The notes under the pieces were generated by a model. That model saw nothing but the letters and a program-made list of their open reading frames with translations. It did no database searches and was not told the origin of the DNA. From contig NZ_JAAKGV010000002.1 of NCBI RefSeq assembly GCF_011043735.1, forward strand, positions 62,001 through 126,000: a DNA stretch of 64,000 nucleotides. The letters are read 5' to 3'. The position numbers and the translations under genes were made by a program. Numbering within the stretch: position 1 is the stretch's first letter; each line of letters opens with the position of its first letter. Positions 47,245 to 55,814 of the stretch are shown here, piece after piece. Origin of the DNA: Methylobacterium sp. DB0501. Lineage in GTDB: Bacteria > Pseudomonadota > Alphaproteobacteria > Rhizobiales > Beijerinckiaceae.

Positions 47245-47589
47245 TCAGGGATGCGCTTCCGGAAACCCGTGGCGCAGGTGCAGGGCACGCAGGATCGCGT
47301 CCTTGTCGTGGATGAAACGCACGTCGCCGTAGCGGCCGGTGGCGAGGTCGTCGGGCGCGTCGGGGGCCAGCACCAGGAGCGGCAGCGACTGGTTGCCTTC
47401 GCCGACGCGCTCGACCAGCGCTTGCCGTGGGCGCGGCCAGGGCAGGCGGCTCACCTCAAGGCGTTCGCCGAGCGCCGGGAAGCCTGCCAGGACGCCCTCC
47501 ATCAGGGCGCAATGCCAGCAGTAGAAGCGCCGCCCCGGATAGGCCGGATCGGTGAAATCCGGCGCCAGCAGGTAGAGATGGTCGCGCAT
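47245..47589 (-). CDS. DUF3088 family protein (thioredoxin-like)
   Basis: This 114-residue protein begins MRDHLYLLAPDFTDPAYPGRRFYCWHCALMEG. The CWHC pair and the order of strands resemble the glutaredoxin-like DUF3088 family, which has no known role. The C-terminus ends RHGFPEAHP. A GTG at 47601 overlaps the cytochrome b561 stop by 4 bp and could be the true start. It is leftward and downstream of the cytochrome gene, perhaps in the same transcript. Confidence 0.8.
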   Translation of the reverse strand: MRDHLYLLAPDFTDPAYPGRRFYCWHCALMEGVLAGFPALGERLEVSRLPWPRPRQALVERVGEGNQSLPLLVLAPDAPDDLATGRYGDVRFIHDKDAILRALHLRHGFPEAHP

Positions 47590-47597
47590 CGTCGCGC

Positions 47598-48176
47598 TCA
47601 CACGTCCTGGCGCGGCAGCATCCGGTCGAGGAGGGCGTCGCGCCGCGCCACCAGATGCCAGGCGGTGGCGAGCACGTGGAGCGTCACCAGGGCGTAGACC
47701 GCGTATTGGCCGGCGAGGTGGATCTGGTCGGCGAGGTCCTGCACCGCCTTGTTCTTCTCCATGAAGGGCGGGATCGGGAACAGGAAGAAGTACTGCGTGG
47801 TGTTGCCGGCGGCGGCCGACATGACGAAGCCGCTGATCGGCATCAGCAGGAAGACCAGGTAGAGCAGCCAATGGTTGACCCGGCCGAGCAGGGCGAGGCC
47901 CCGCGGCACGTAGACCTCAGGCGGGGCCGGGTGCCGGGCCCGCCACAGGATGCGGATGGCGACGATGGCGAAGATCGTGATGCCGACCGACTTGTGCAGC
48001 TGGAAATAGAAGCCCTTGGCCGGGCTCGCCGGCAGGCTCGTGGCGATCCAGGCCAGCGGCAGCACCGCCAGCACGAAGGCGGCGGTGATCCAGTGCAGCG
48101 CCTGGGCGACTGGATTGTAGCGCGGCTGCTCGACCCGGGCGATCGTCGCCGGGGTGCGGGTGGACAGGTCGAGCAT
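47598..48176 (-). CDS. Cytochrome b561-type diheme membrane protein
   Basis: This is a 192-residue protein with four membrane helices. His28 (ALHWITAAFVLAV) and His61 (FQLHKSVGITIFAIV) in the first half, and His106 (VNHWLLYLVFLLMPISGFVMS) and His166 (TLHVLATAWHLVARRD) in the second half, are the usual heme ligands of the prokaryotic b561 family. These proteins move electrons between quinol and periplasmic or cytoplasmic partners. A DUF3088 gene follows. Confidence 0.9.
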   Translation of the reverse strand: MLDLSTRTPATIARVEQPRYNPVAQALHWITAAFVLAVLPLAWIATSLPASPAKGFYFQLHKSVGITIFAIVAIRILWRARHPAPPEVYVPRGLALLGRVNHWLLYLVFLLMPISGFVMSAAAGNTTQYFFLFPIPPFMEKNKAVQDLADQIHLAGQYAVYALVTLHVLATAWHLVARRDALLDRMLPRQDV

Positions 48177-48300
48177 CCGGGCTGGTCCTCGCGGGCTGGG
48201 GTGCCGTCACGGCGCGTGCGGCGATTCTCCGCACAGGCTAGACCGCGCGCGACGCGCGGTCACCCTGGAACCCTTCGAAACCCGGTGGAGGGACGCGGCG

Positions 48301-49062
48301 TCAGATCGCCGCCGCCGGATCGCCCCCGAGAGGATTGCCGTCATCCTCGTTGCGCGTGTCGTCGCGGCGCCGCCGCCGGCGGCCGCGCTCGGTGAGGGAC
48401 TGGGCCAGAGCCCGGATCGGCGCGGTCAGGCGGCGCACGTCATCGGCCCGCTCCATGAAGCGCTCGCCGTTGCGGATCTCGCGGTCGAGCGCCGCCATCG
48501 TGCGGGCGAGCGCCGGGTCGTCGTCGTCCAGCCACACCTCCATGGTGCGGGCGAAGGCGATGACCACGCCCTGGAGCTTGATCCGGCCGAGGGGGCCCTC
48601 GGTGCTGATGCCCGCCGAGGCCAGCATGAAGCGCTGCGAGTTGAGCGCCACCTGGTTGAGGGCGGCCAGCGACAGGGGATCGCCGCGCAGCGCGAAGGCG
48701 ATGCGGCGCAGGGCCGGCTTGTAGGGGTCCATCGCGTCGAGGCGGCGCATGAGCACGTCGAACAGCCGCTCGCGGGTCGGCTCGTCGTCGAGGTCGTCGC
48801 TGGCGCCGTCGAGCACCTGCTTGTCGATCATGCGGGCGAAGCCCCCGAGCACCGCCCCCTTCGAGGGGTAGCATTCGCGGAACTCGGCCAGGCTCACCCC
48901 GGCCTCGCGGGCGATGTCGCCGATCTCGATGTCGTTCCAGGGCTGCTCGGCGGCGAGGCGCATCAGCGCCTCGACGATCGCCTCCCGCGGCGGCAGGCGG
49001 GTGGCGCCCGGCGTGTCGCCGGCGCCGTCGTGCTCGCCGGTCGTCTTGGGATTGCGGGCCAT
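48301..49062 (-). CDS. TetR-family transcriptional regulator
   Basis: The 253-residue protein has an N-terminal helix-turn-helix (ALMRLAAEQPWNDIEIGDIAREAGVSLAEFRECYPSKGAVL, about residues 32-72) with an acidic/Arg-rich tail. The C-terminal domain is longer than in average TetR proteins, with conserved-looking LRRIAFALRGDPLSLAALNQ. The ligand and targets are unknown. It stands alone, upstream of nothing obvious; the cytochrome gene lies beyond a 124-bp gap. Low-complexity Arg/Asp at the end is normal for this genome. Confidence 0.82.
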   Translation of the reverse strand: MARNPKTTGEHDGAGDTPGATRLPPREAIVEALMRLAAEQPWNDIEIGDIAREAGVSLAEFRECYPSKGAVLGGFARMIDKQVLDGASDDLDDEPTRERLFDVLMRRLDAMDPYKPALRRIAFALRGDPLSLAALNQVALNSQRFMLASAGISTEGPLGRIKLQGVVIAFARTMEVWLDDDDPALARTMAALDREIRNGERFMERADDVRRLTAPIRALAQSLTERGRRRRRRDDTRNEDDGNPLGGDPAAAI

Positions 49063-49211
49063 GAGGGCACTCCGATAGGCACATGGACGGGCGGGTGGGC
49101 CCGCCGCATTCCTCCCCTATCTAGGTCGCGCGCCGTGCGCCGGGCAGGGGCCCGCGGCGACGCGCCCGCCCCGCGGCCCGGACGGGGCTTGCGCGTAGGG
49201 GCTTGCGCGAC

Positions 49212-50048
49212 TCAGCCCGCCAGTTCCCCGGCCCGCCGCTTGGCAGCCGCCACGGCGTCCCGCATCAGGGGCGCCAGGCCGTCCTCGGCCATCAGGACCC
49301 CGAGCGCCGCCGCGGTCGTGCCGCCCGGCGAGGTCACGTTCCGGCGCAGGGTGCCCGGCTCCTCGGGGCTCCGGCCCAGAAGTTCGCCCGCCCCCGCCAC
49401 GGTCTGGCGCGCGAGGCGCGCCGCGACATCGGCCGGAAGACCGGCGGCGATGCCCGCCGCCGCCAGGGTCTCGGCGAGCAGGAAGACGTAGGCCGGTCCG
49501 GAGCCCGAGAGCGCCGTCACGGCGTCGATCAGGTCCTCGCTCTCCAGCCACTCGACGAGACCGTTGCTGGAGAGCAGCGCGTGCGCCGTGCGGCGCTGGT
49601 CCTCGCTCGTCTCCGGCGAGGCGGCGGCCCCGGTGGCGCCCCGGCGGATGCTCGCCGGCAGGTTCGGCATCGCCCGTACCACGGCGCGGGCCCGCGGCAG
49701 GCGGTCCTTGAGGTTCGCGATGGTCTTGCCGGCGAGGACCGAGACCACGACGGTGCCGGGCCCGGCGAGCGGCGCCAGGCCTTCCGCCGCCGCCTCCAGC
49801 CCCTGCGGCTTGATCGCCAGCACCAGGGCCTCGGGCTCGGCAGGGGCGGCCGAGTTGAGCGCGATGCCGTGCGCGGCGCAGAGTTGCGCCATCGCGGGGG
49901 ACGGGTTGGGATCGATGACGGCGACGCGCTCGCCGGGCAGCCCGTCGGCGAGCCAGCCCTCGAGCATGGCCCCGCCCATCTTGCCGGCGCCGGCGAGGAT
50001 CAGCGAGGCCGGCAGGCGCCGGGACATCCCGGATCCCTGGTCGCTCAC
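49212..50048 (-). CDS. proC: Pyrroline-5-carboxylate reductase ProC
   Basis: ProC catalyses the last step of proline synthesis with NAD(P)H. The 278-residue protein has an N-terminal Rossmann fold (LILAGAGKMGGAMLEGWLADG), VVRAMPNLPASIRRGATG near residue 123 and the C-terminal dimer helix GSGPAYVFLLAETLAAAGIAAGLP with TSPGGTT near 243. The start is GTG 50048, whose GTGA overlaps the ybjN stop; ATG 50027 is the alternative. It is co-transcribed with ybjN. Confidence 0.95.
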   Translation of the reverse strand: MSDQGSGMSRRLPASLILAGAGKMGGAMLEGWLADGLPGERVAVIDPNPSPAMAQLCAAHGIALNSAAPAEPEALVLAIKPQGLEAAAEGLAPLAGPGTVVVSVLAGKTIANLKDRLPRARAVVRAMPNLPASIRRGATGAAASPETSEDQRRTAHALLSSNGLVEWLESEDLIDAVTALSGSGPAYVFLLAETLAAAGIAAGLPADVAARLARQTVAGAGELLGRSPEEPGTLRRNVTSPGGTTAAALGVLMAEDGLAPLMRDAVAAAKRRAGELAG

Positions 50049-50548
50049 GCCTCGCCCTCGGTCTCGAACAGCACGGCGTCCAGGGCCTCACGGGCCGACT
50101 TGCCGGCCCAGATCACGAACTGGAACGCCTGGAAGTAGCGCTCGCAGGCATCGACCGCGGTCTTCAGCATGGTCTCGCACTGGCCGTGGGTCGGCTCGGC
50201 GCCGCCGGTGAGCAGCAGCGCGTGGCGGAACATCACCACGTGCTCGCTGTTCCAGAGGTCGAAATGGCCGACCCAGAGCTGCTCGTTGACGAGCGAGACG
50301 AGCCGCAGCACCTCGTTGCGCCGCCGCTCCGGCACCTTCAGGTCGAAGGCGGAGGCGACGTGCAGGGCCTCCACGTCCTCGATCCACGTGAAGGCGACGT
50401 GGTACTCGGCCCAGCGGCCGGCCACCGCCACCGACATCTCGTCGGTCTCGGCGCGATCGAAGATCCAGTCCCGGAGGGAGGCGAGGCGCTCGACGACATC
50501 GAGCGGGTGCTCGGCGCGGTTCAGGTCGTCGATGTTGAGCTGGGTCAT
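50045..50548 (-). CDS. YbjN domain-containing protein
   Basis: This 167-residue protein begins MTQLNIDDLNRAEHPLDVVERL. It contains the YbjN core (SVAVAGRWAEYHVAFTWIEDVEALHVASAFDL) and ends VLFETEGEA. The family resembles secretion chaperones in fold, but the role is uncertain. The pairing with proC is common in alphaproteobacteria. Its stop overlaps the proC start by 4 bp. Confidence 0.88.
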   Translation of the reverse strand: MTQLNIDDLNRAEHPLDVVERLASLRDWIFDRAETDEMSVAVAGRWAEYHVAFTWIEDVEALHVASAFDLKVPERRRNEVLRLVSLVNEQLWVGHFDLWNSEHVVMFRHALLLTGGAEPTHGQCETMLKTAVDACERYFQAFQFVIWAGKSAREALDAVLFETEGEA

Positions 50549-50883
50549 GGCGATCCAAGTTTGGCTCGTCAGAGCGGGAAACAGCTGCGTCAGCGGACGC
50601 GGCGGCGTGTCGTCTTCAAGGCAGATCGCGACCCGAGCACGATGAGGGTGTGCAGGCGATAAGCTAAAGCGTCGACTTGATGTCCCCCTGAGAGGCGGCG
50701 AATCAGTGCGTGACCCACTATAGCCCGGGCGAGTCCAGGGACTCAAAGCGGAAAGCCGCCGGGCCGGCGGCGGGCCGCCGGCTATCCACCGAAGCTTGCT
50801 GTGCACGGGCGCCGCTATCCACAGGCGCCGCGATTTGCAGATCCGCCCGTGCAGCCCGGGGGCGTCGGCCGGCTTCGCCGCCC
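50549..50883. other. Intergenic region between ybjN and ubiK
   Basis: About 335 bp, probably the ybjN promoter and the ubiK 3' region. It contains CTATCCACC (50782) and CTATCCACA (50815), which are only one mismatch from DnaA boxes, and a GC-rich hairpin near 50757-50780. No gene is seen. Confidence 0.5.
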
Positions 50884-51198
50884 TCAGGCGGTCGCGGTGT
50901 CGCCGGGGGCCGTTCCCTTGGCCTTGGAGGCGAGCTTGGTCTCTGCGGGCTTGGCCGCTGCGGGCGTCGCTTCCAGCGCCGCGACGCGGGCCGTGAGCGC
51001 GTCGTTCTGGGCGCGCAAGGACGCGACGAGGTCGCGCAGCACCTCCACCTCCTCGCGGGTGGCGACGTCCATGTCCCGCAGCATGCGCTCGATCTGCGCC
51101 TTGACCATCGTCTCGGCCTCGCGGCGCACGCCCTGGGCCGCGCCGGCCGCGTCGGTCATCAGGCGGGCGAAGTCGTCGAACAGGCGGTTCTGCTGCAT
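50884..51198 (-). CDS. ubiK: UbiK-family accessory factor (BMFP coiled-coil protein)
   Basis: The 104-residue protein begins MQQNRLFDDFARLMTDAAGAAQGVRRE and has a predicted coiled coil (about 40-78; MDVATREEVEVLRDLVASLRAQNDALTARVAALE), exactly the BMFP/UbiK pattern. UbiK helps ubiquinone biosynthesis and membrane association. The tail is Ala/Lys/Thr rich. Function is inferred from family. Confidence 0.88.
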   Translation of the reverse strand: MQQNRLFDDFARLMTDAAGAAQGVRREAETMVKAQIERMLRDMDVATREEVEVLRDLVASLRAQNDALTARVAALEATPAAAKPAETKLASKAKGTAPGDTATA

Positions 51199-51242
51199 GG
51201 GAAAACTCCTTCGGGGGCTGGCATCCTGCGCACCGTCCTAGA

Positions 51243-51274
51243 GCATTTCCCGGCCCGGTGCATTTCCCGGCCCG
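51243..51274. repeat. Tandem duplicate of a 15-bp unit
   Basis: GCATTTCCCGGCCCG occurs at 51243-51257 and 51260-51274, separated by two bases, in the gap between ubiK and the two-component genes. A local duplication of unknown significance. Confidence 0.5.
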
Positions 51275-51440
51275 CTTTTCCCAGCTCGACGCGCCCCTTC
51301 GGGGCTTCGCATCGCCGGAAAATACGGCACCATCATGGGGCCGGCACGGTTGCGCGACGGTATCGCGGGCGGCGCCAGCAACACATGGATGCATTTTGAC
51401 GGCTTCAAGCATAACCCGGTCTGCGGCATAAGGCGAACCC

Positions 51441-52157
51441 GTGAGCACGACACCGCACATCCTGATCGTCGAGGACGATCGCGAGATCAGCACGCTGGTC
51501 GCCCGCTATCTCCGTGGCAACGATTGCCGGGTCTCGATCGCCGGCGACGGCCGCGAGATGGACCGGCTGATGGCCGATTCCCGGGTCGACCTGATCGTGC
51601 TCGACCTGATGCTTCCCGGCGAGGACGGGCTGTCGATCTGCCGGCGCCTGCGCGCCGCCTCCGGCATGCCGATCCTGATGCTCACCGCGAAGAGCGAGGA
51701 GATCGACCGGATCGTCGGGCTCGAGATCGGCGCCGACGACTACCTCGCCAAGCCCTTCAACCCGCGCGAGCTGCTCGCCCGCATCCGGGCGATCCTGCGC
51801 CGCGGCTCGGCCGCGCAGGGGCGCGACGACGAGGGCGTGCGCCGCCACGCCTTCGCGGGCTTCGTGCTCGATGCGGGCCTGCGCCAGCTCCTCAATCCGG
51901 AGGGCGCGCAGGTGGCGCTCACCGGCGCCGAGTTCGATCTCCTGCACGCCATGTGCCTGCGGCCGGGCCGGGTGCTCTCCCGCGACCAGCTCCTCGACCT
52001 GACGCAGGGGCGGGCGCCGGGGCCGTTCGAGCGCAGCATCGACGTGCTGGTGAGCCGCATCCGCCAGAAGATCGAGCGCGATCCGCGCAACCCGGAGATG
52101 ATCAAGACCATCCGCTCCGGCGGCTACCTGTTCACCCCGGAGGTGATCTCGACATGA
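51441..52157 (+). CDS. OmpR-family response regulator
   Basis: The 238-residue protein starts with GTG, giving MSTTPHILIVEDDREISTLV. The receiver domain has the acidic pair Asp12-Asp13 and phospho-acceptor Asp55 (LIVLDLMLPG), with Lys105 in YLAKPFNPREL. The C-terminal winged helix (LTGAEFDLLHAMCLRPGRVLSRDQLLDLTQGR, then RSIDVLVSRIRQKIE) binds DNA. The partner kinase starts 4 bp inside its 3' end. Targets are unknown. Confidence 0.93.
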   Translation: MSTTPHILIVEDDREISTLVARYLRGNDCRVSIAGDGREMDRLMADSRVDLIVLDLMLPGEDGLSICRRLRAASGMPILMLTAKSEEIDRIVGLEIGADDYLAKPFNPRELLARIRAILRRGSAAQGRDDEGVRRHAFAGFVLDAGLRQLLNPEGAQVALTGAEFDLLHAMCLRPGRVLSRDQLLDLTQGRAPGPFERSIDVLVSRIRQKIERDPRNPEMIKTIRSGGYLFTPEVIST

Positions 52158-53527
52158 CGGGCAAGGGGCCTCTGCCGGGACGGATCGCCGGGCAACTCGC
52201 CCTCCTGGTGGTCGCCGCCATCGTGGTCACCCACGTCGTCGTGACGGTGGCCTTCCTGCTGCTGCGCCCGGAGCTTCGCCGCTCCGACGAGCGCCCGAGC
52301 GCGCTGGCCAACCGCCTCGTCACCGTCGTCCACATGGTGGCGGCGGCCCCAGCGGAAGACCGGGCCGACGTGGTGGCGGCGGCGCGCCACAGCGCCTCGG
52401 CCCTCCATCTCACCCTTCTGCCCGCCAACACGCCGAACGCGCCCGCCCCGTCGAGTGCCGACGTGCCCGAGATCATCGGCCTGCGGGCGGCCCTGGGGCC
52501 GGGCTACGGCGTCGTGGCGGACCACCAGGCGGGCGAACCGCTGCACCTGCGCATCGCCGGACCGGCCGGTCTGCAGCTCGCCGCCGACCTGCCGCCCCTG
52601 CCGCTGCCGCACCCGCCGCTCACCAGCGCGGTGCTGATCACCCTGGTCTTCCTCGCGCTCTCGCTGACGCTCCTGTCGATCTGGGCGACGCGGGCGCTCA
52701 CCGCCCCGCTCGCGCGGCTGGCCGAGGCGGCCGAGGCCTTCGGCACCGCCACCGAGGCGCGGCCGCTGCCGCAGCGCGGCCCCGAGGAGGTGCTGGCGGT
52801 GTCGCGCGCGCTCGGGCGGATGCGCGACCGGGTCCTGCGCCTCCTCGACGACCGCACCCACATGCTGGCGGCGATCAGCCACGACCTGCGCACGCCGATC
52901 ACCCGCCTGCGCCTGCGGGCGGAATTCCTGGAGGACGAGGTGTTGCGCCGGCAATTCCTGCGCGACCTCGACCAGATGAACGGCCTCGTCGAGGCGGCCC
53001 TGTCCTTCGTGCGCGACGGCCAGTCCCGCGAGGGCCAGTCCCGCGAAGGGCTGAGCCTCGTCGACCTCGCCTCGGTGGTGCAGACGGTCTGCGACGGCTT
53101 CGCCGATATCGGCGAGGCGGTGCGAGCCGAGGACCTGCAGCCGGCGCTCGTGCGCGGCTCGTCCGGCGAATTGCAGCGGGCGCTCACCAACCTGATCGAC
53201 AACGCCGTGAAATATGCGGGTGGGGCCACCGTGCGCCTCGTCGAGGCGGGGCCCGGCCGGGTCGCGGTCGAGATCCTGGATGACGGCCCGGGCATCCCGG
53301 AGGAGGAGCGCACCCGGATGCTCCAGCCCTTCGTGCGCGGCGACAGCGCCCGCACCCTCAACGAGGCCGGCGGCTTCGGCCTCGGCCTGTCGATCGCGAG
53401 CGCCATCGCCCAGTCGCATGGCGGCGCGTTCAGCCTGGAGAACCGGGAGCCGCAGGGCCTGCGCGTGCGCCTCGAACTGCCCCGGGCCGCCGTCCCGGTG
53501 CCGCGCCCCGCGGCACAGGCCGCCTAG
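52154..53527 (+). CDS. Membrane sensor histidine kinase, partner of the upstream regulator
   Basis: This 457-residue kinase has a first membrane helix at 14-37, a periplasmic domain of about 120 residues, a second helix at 157-177 and a HAMP segment. The dimerisation domain has phospho-His243 (ISHDLRTPITRLR), and the ATPase domain carries NLIDNAVKY, DDGPGIP and GFGLGLSIAS. It is of the EnvZ/RstB type. The ATG overlaps the regulator's stop. A short repeat (SREGQSREGLS) stands near residue 293-303. Confidence 0.93.
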   Translation: MTGKGPLPGRIAGQLALLVVAAIVVTHVVVTVAFLLLRPELRRSDERPSALANRLVTVVHMVAAAPAEDRADVVAAARHSASALHLTLLPANTPNAPAPSSADVPEIIGLRAALGPGYGVVADHQAGEPLHLRIAGPAGLQLAADLPPLPLPHPPLTSAVLITLVFLALSLTLLSIWATRALTAPLARLAEAAEAFGTATEARPLPQRGPEEVLAVSRALGRMRDRVLRLLDDRTHMLAAISHDLRTPITRLRLRAEFLEDEVLRRQFLRDLDQMNGLVEAALSFVRDGQSREGQSREGLSLVDLASVVQTVCDGFADIGEAVRAEDLQPALVRGSSGELQRALTNLIDNAVKYAGGATVRLVEAGPGRVAVEILDDGPGIPEEERTRMLQPFVRGDSARTLNEAGGFGLGLSIASAIAQSHGGAFSLENREPQGLRVRLELPRAAVPVPRPAAQAA

Positions 53528-53552
53528 GAGATTCGCGAACGGGGCGCCGCCT

Positions 53553-54179
53553 TCAGCGCGCCAGTTCGCGCAACCCCAGGCGGATCAGGGTCTTGGCCTC
53601 CATCGCGGCCGCGCCCTCGCCGGCGCCCTTGAGCGCCGCGGCCACCGCCGCCGAGGCCTGGACCTGCGCGTAGCCGAGATTGACCAGTGCCGAGATCGCG
53701 TCCGAGACCGGCTGGGGCGCCGTGTTGGCCTCGACCGCCCCGGTGAGCTGGATCAGGGCCGGGTCGACGGGGGCGAAGGCCGGGGCCTTGTCCTTCAGCT
53801 CGGCCACCAGCCGGGCGGCGAGGCGCGGCCCGACGCCGGGGGCGCGGGCGACCGCGCCCTTGTCGCCGGTGGCGATGGCGGTGGCGAGCTCGCCCGGCTC
53901 CATCACCGACAGCACCCCGAGGGCGACCCGGGTGCCGACGCCCTGCACGGTCTGGAGCAGCCGGAACCACTCGCGCTCCGCATCGGCCCGGAAGCCGTAG
54001 AGGCGGATCATGTCCTCGCGGACATGGGTCTCGATCGCCAGCTCCGCCGCCTCGCCGGTGGGCGGCAGGCGCTGCAGCGTGCGGGCGGAGCAATGCACCA
54101 CGTAGCCGACGCCGTGCACGTCGAGGATGACGAAATCCTCGCCGTAGGAATCCACCACGCCCTTCAGCTTGCCGATCAT
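53553..54179 (-). CDS. ruvA: Holliday junction branch-migration protein RuvA
   Basis: RuvA binds four-way junctions and loads RuvB. The 208-residue protein begins [28 protein letters not shown] (OB fold). It has two helix-hairpin-helix motifs ([19 protein letters not shown], then [22 protein letters not shown]) and a flexible C-terminal third domain. ruvB and ruvC are not in the window. Its upstream region carries short tandem repeats. Confidence 0.96.
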   Translation of the reverse strand: MIGKLKGVVDSYGEDFVILDVHGVGYVVHCSARTLQRLPPTGEAAELAIETHVREDMIRLYGFRADAEREWFRLLQTVQGVGTRVALGVLSVMEPGELATAIATGDKGAVARAPGVGPRLAARLVAELKDKAPAFAPVDPALIQLTGAVEANTAPQPVSDAISALVNLGYAQVQASAAVAAALKGAGEGAAAMEAKTLIRLGLRELAR

Positions 54180-54225
54180 GCCGTCTTCATCTCTGGCGGA
54201 TCGCCCGGGAGCCGATCGCGCGGGG

Positions 54226-54290
54226 CTTATCCAAGGGACTTATCCAAGGGACTTGCCCAAGGAGCTACCCATGGGCCTCGCCCAAGGGAC
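54226..54290. repeat. Short tandem repeats upstream of ruvA
   Basis: A 13-bp unit CTTATCCAAGGGA appears exactly twice (54226-54238, 54239-54251), then in a degenerate copy CTTGCCCAAGGAG (54252-54264), and again partly near 54277-54290. The array lies 47 bp upstream of the ruvA start on its 5' side. It may be promoter spacer or a slipped-replication tract. Confidence 0.6.
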
Positions 54291-54370
54291 TGCCCGGCCC
54301 TTACCCAGCCCGGCCCCGGCCCACAAGGCGGGCCGGTGCGGCGCGTCGCCCCGCGGGCGTCCCGCCGCGA

Positions 54371-54976
54371 TCAGCTGAGCCGGCGCAGATAGGCCCGGCG
54401 CACGCCCTGGGCGATCTCCCGGCCGAGTTCCAGGAGCAGCATGTCGAGGATCCGCAGGAGGAACGGCCGGTCCGCCGCAGCGAGGGCCTCGCGGGCGCTG
54501 ATGCAGGCCTCGGCCGCCTGCTCCAGGGGCGAGTCCGGCCGCGCGTCGACGCAGTGGCCGTAGGCGGTCTCGCTGAGGGCGCTGCCGGTCATGTCGACCA
54601 GGATGCCGTGCGCCCGGGCGGGGCGGCCGTCGGGGCCGGGCTCGTAGCGGGCGCGGGAGAGCACCCACAGCGTCCGGCCGGCGGCGTTCAGCACCCGGAA
54701 CTCGGCCACGAACGAGCCGCCCTGCGCCGCGCCCTGGTGCATCCGGGCGAGCACGGCGTCGCGGTCGTCCGGGTGGATGCAGGCGGCGAAAACCCGTAAG
54801 GGGGCGCCCTTCGCCAGCCGGTCGAGATCGGCGCCGAACAGGCTGCCGGCGACGTCGTCGGCATGCACCCGGTCGTCGGGGATGTCCCACGACCACGTAC
54901 CGACCATGTCGGCCATCGCCGGCAGCGCCGACCGCGCCGTACCGGCCACGCGCCTCCCATCGGCGTTCCCGATCAT
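54371..54976 (-). CDS. PAS domain protein (PAS-3 type)
   Basis: This 201-residue protein contains one PAS fold (about 20-130). VGTWSWDIPDDRVHADDVAGSLFG is a PAS-3 opening, with IHPDDRDAVLARMHQ and GRTLWVLSRARYEPGPDGRP after it. A helical C-terminus follows. There is no output domain, so it is perhaps a sensor subunit or an adaptor. It resembles the N-terminal part of the PAS-XRE protein at 18599-19654 in pattern. The target is unknown. Confidence 0.8.
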   Translation of the reverse strand: MIGNADGRRVAGTARSALPAMADMVGTWSWDIPDDRVHADDVAGSLFGADLDRLAKGAPLRVFAACIHPDDRDAVLARMHQGAAQGGSFVAEFRVLNAAGRTLWVLSRARYEPGPDGRPARAHGILVDMTGSALSETAYGHCVDARPDSPLEQAAEACISAREALAAADRPFLLRILDMLLLELGREIAQGVRRAYLRRLS

Positions 54977-55814
54977 CTCGCTCCCCGGCCCCGTCCGCCT
55001 CGCCGCGGGGGCTCCGGTGAGCGGGCCCCGTCCGGACCTTGTGCGCTGCCCCTAAGCGTCCGGTCAATCCAGGGTTTCCGTACTGGCCGGCCCGGCCGTT
55101 CGACGATCAGTCCAAGGTCTTGCGATCCGCGCGGCGCCAACCGATGAGGGCGGGGGACGATTGTTCTCCATCGGCCGGCCACGTTCATCGTCACGATCGT
55201 CTCGCCGTCGCCGTGGGACCCCGCACGGATCTGCCGTCGACGTCGGAGGCCCGGTTCGAGTTCGAGGATGGTGAAAAGACCGTTTCACTTCGGGCGCGAT
55301 ATGTTTTTGGTCGGTTTCATCGACCGCCGCGGGCGCGCGTCAAAACTCGTCGTCGCCACCGGGAATGCGGCCGCCGATCGGATGACAATCGCCGGCGCGG
55401 CCGATCTTCGTCGGCAGTGCCGTGGCGGTCACCTGCGTCGCAACGGTGCTGCGGGCCGATAAGGACAAGCACGAGGTGCCGTTTCCCGCGCCCGGTTCGG
55501 TGGGTGGCGCCATGGTGCATCTGCAAGGGCCAGATGAGGTGCTGGCCATCGCGTGGGACGTGCAGGAGATCGGCCGCCGGCAGGGCAAGCACCGGGCCCG
55601 CATCACGGGATGCGTGCGTCATGCGGGAGGAGGCGAAGGCTCGAGCCGGGCTGCTGCGCAGCATCGACCGGCAGCAGGTCCGCCGCCACGGCCACGACTG
55701 ACCCCCCGGAACCCGCCCCACCGCCGGCCCGTTGGCACGCGGATCTTCCAAGACCCGAGACCCCGCCTTCAGCCCCGCCGGCATCCGCCGAGCGGGGCTT
55801 TTTCGTTCTCGATC
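54977..55814. other. About 840 bp without a confident gene
   Basis: The stretch separates the leftward PAS gene from the Hint-domain gene. Its base composition is less GC-biased near 55260-55420. A rightward frame from GTG 55422 (VTCVATVLRADKDKHEVPF) reads smoothly up to about 55612, and a +1 shift then gives MREEAKARAGLLRSIDRQQV ending at 55701. This may be a decayed or frameshifted gene; it is not called. Confidence 0.4.

Noticed and set aside
50782..50823. CTATCCACC and CTATCCACA as DnaA boxes or an origin
   Set aside because: Only two sites, each with a mismatch, no AT-rich unwinding region and no replication genes nearby.
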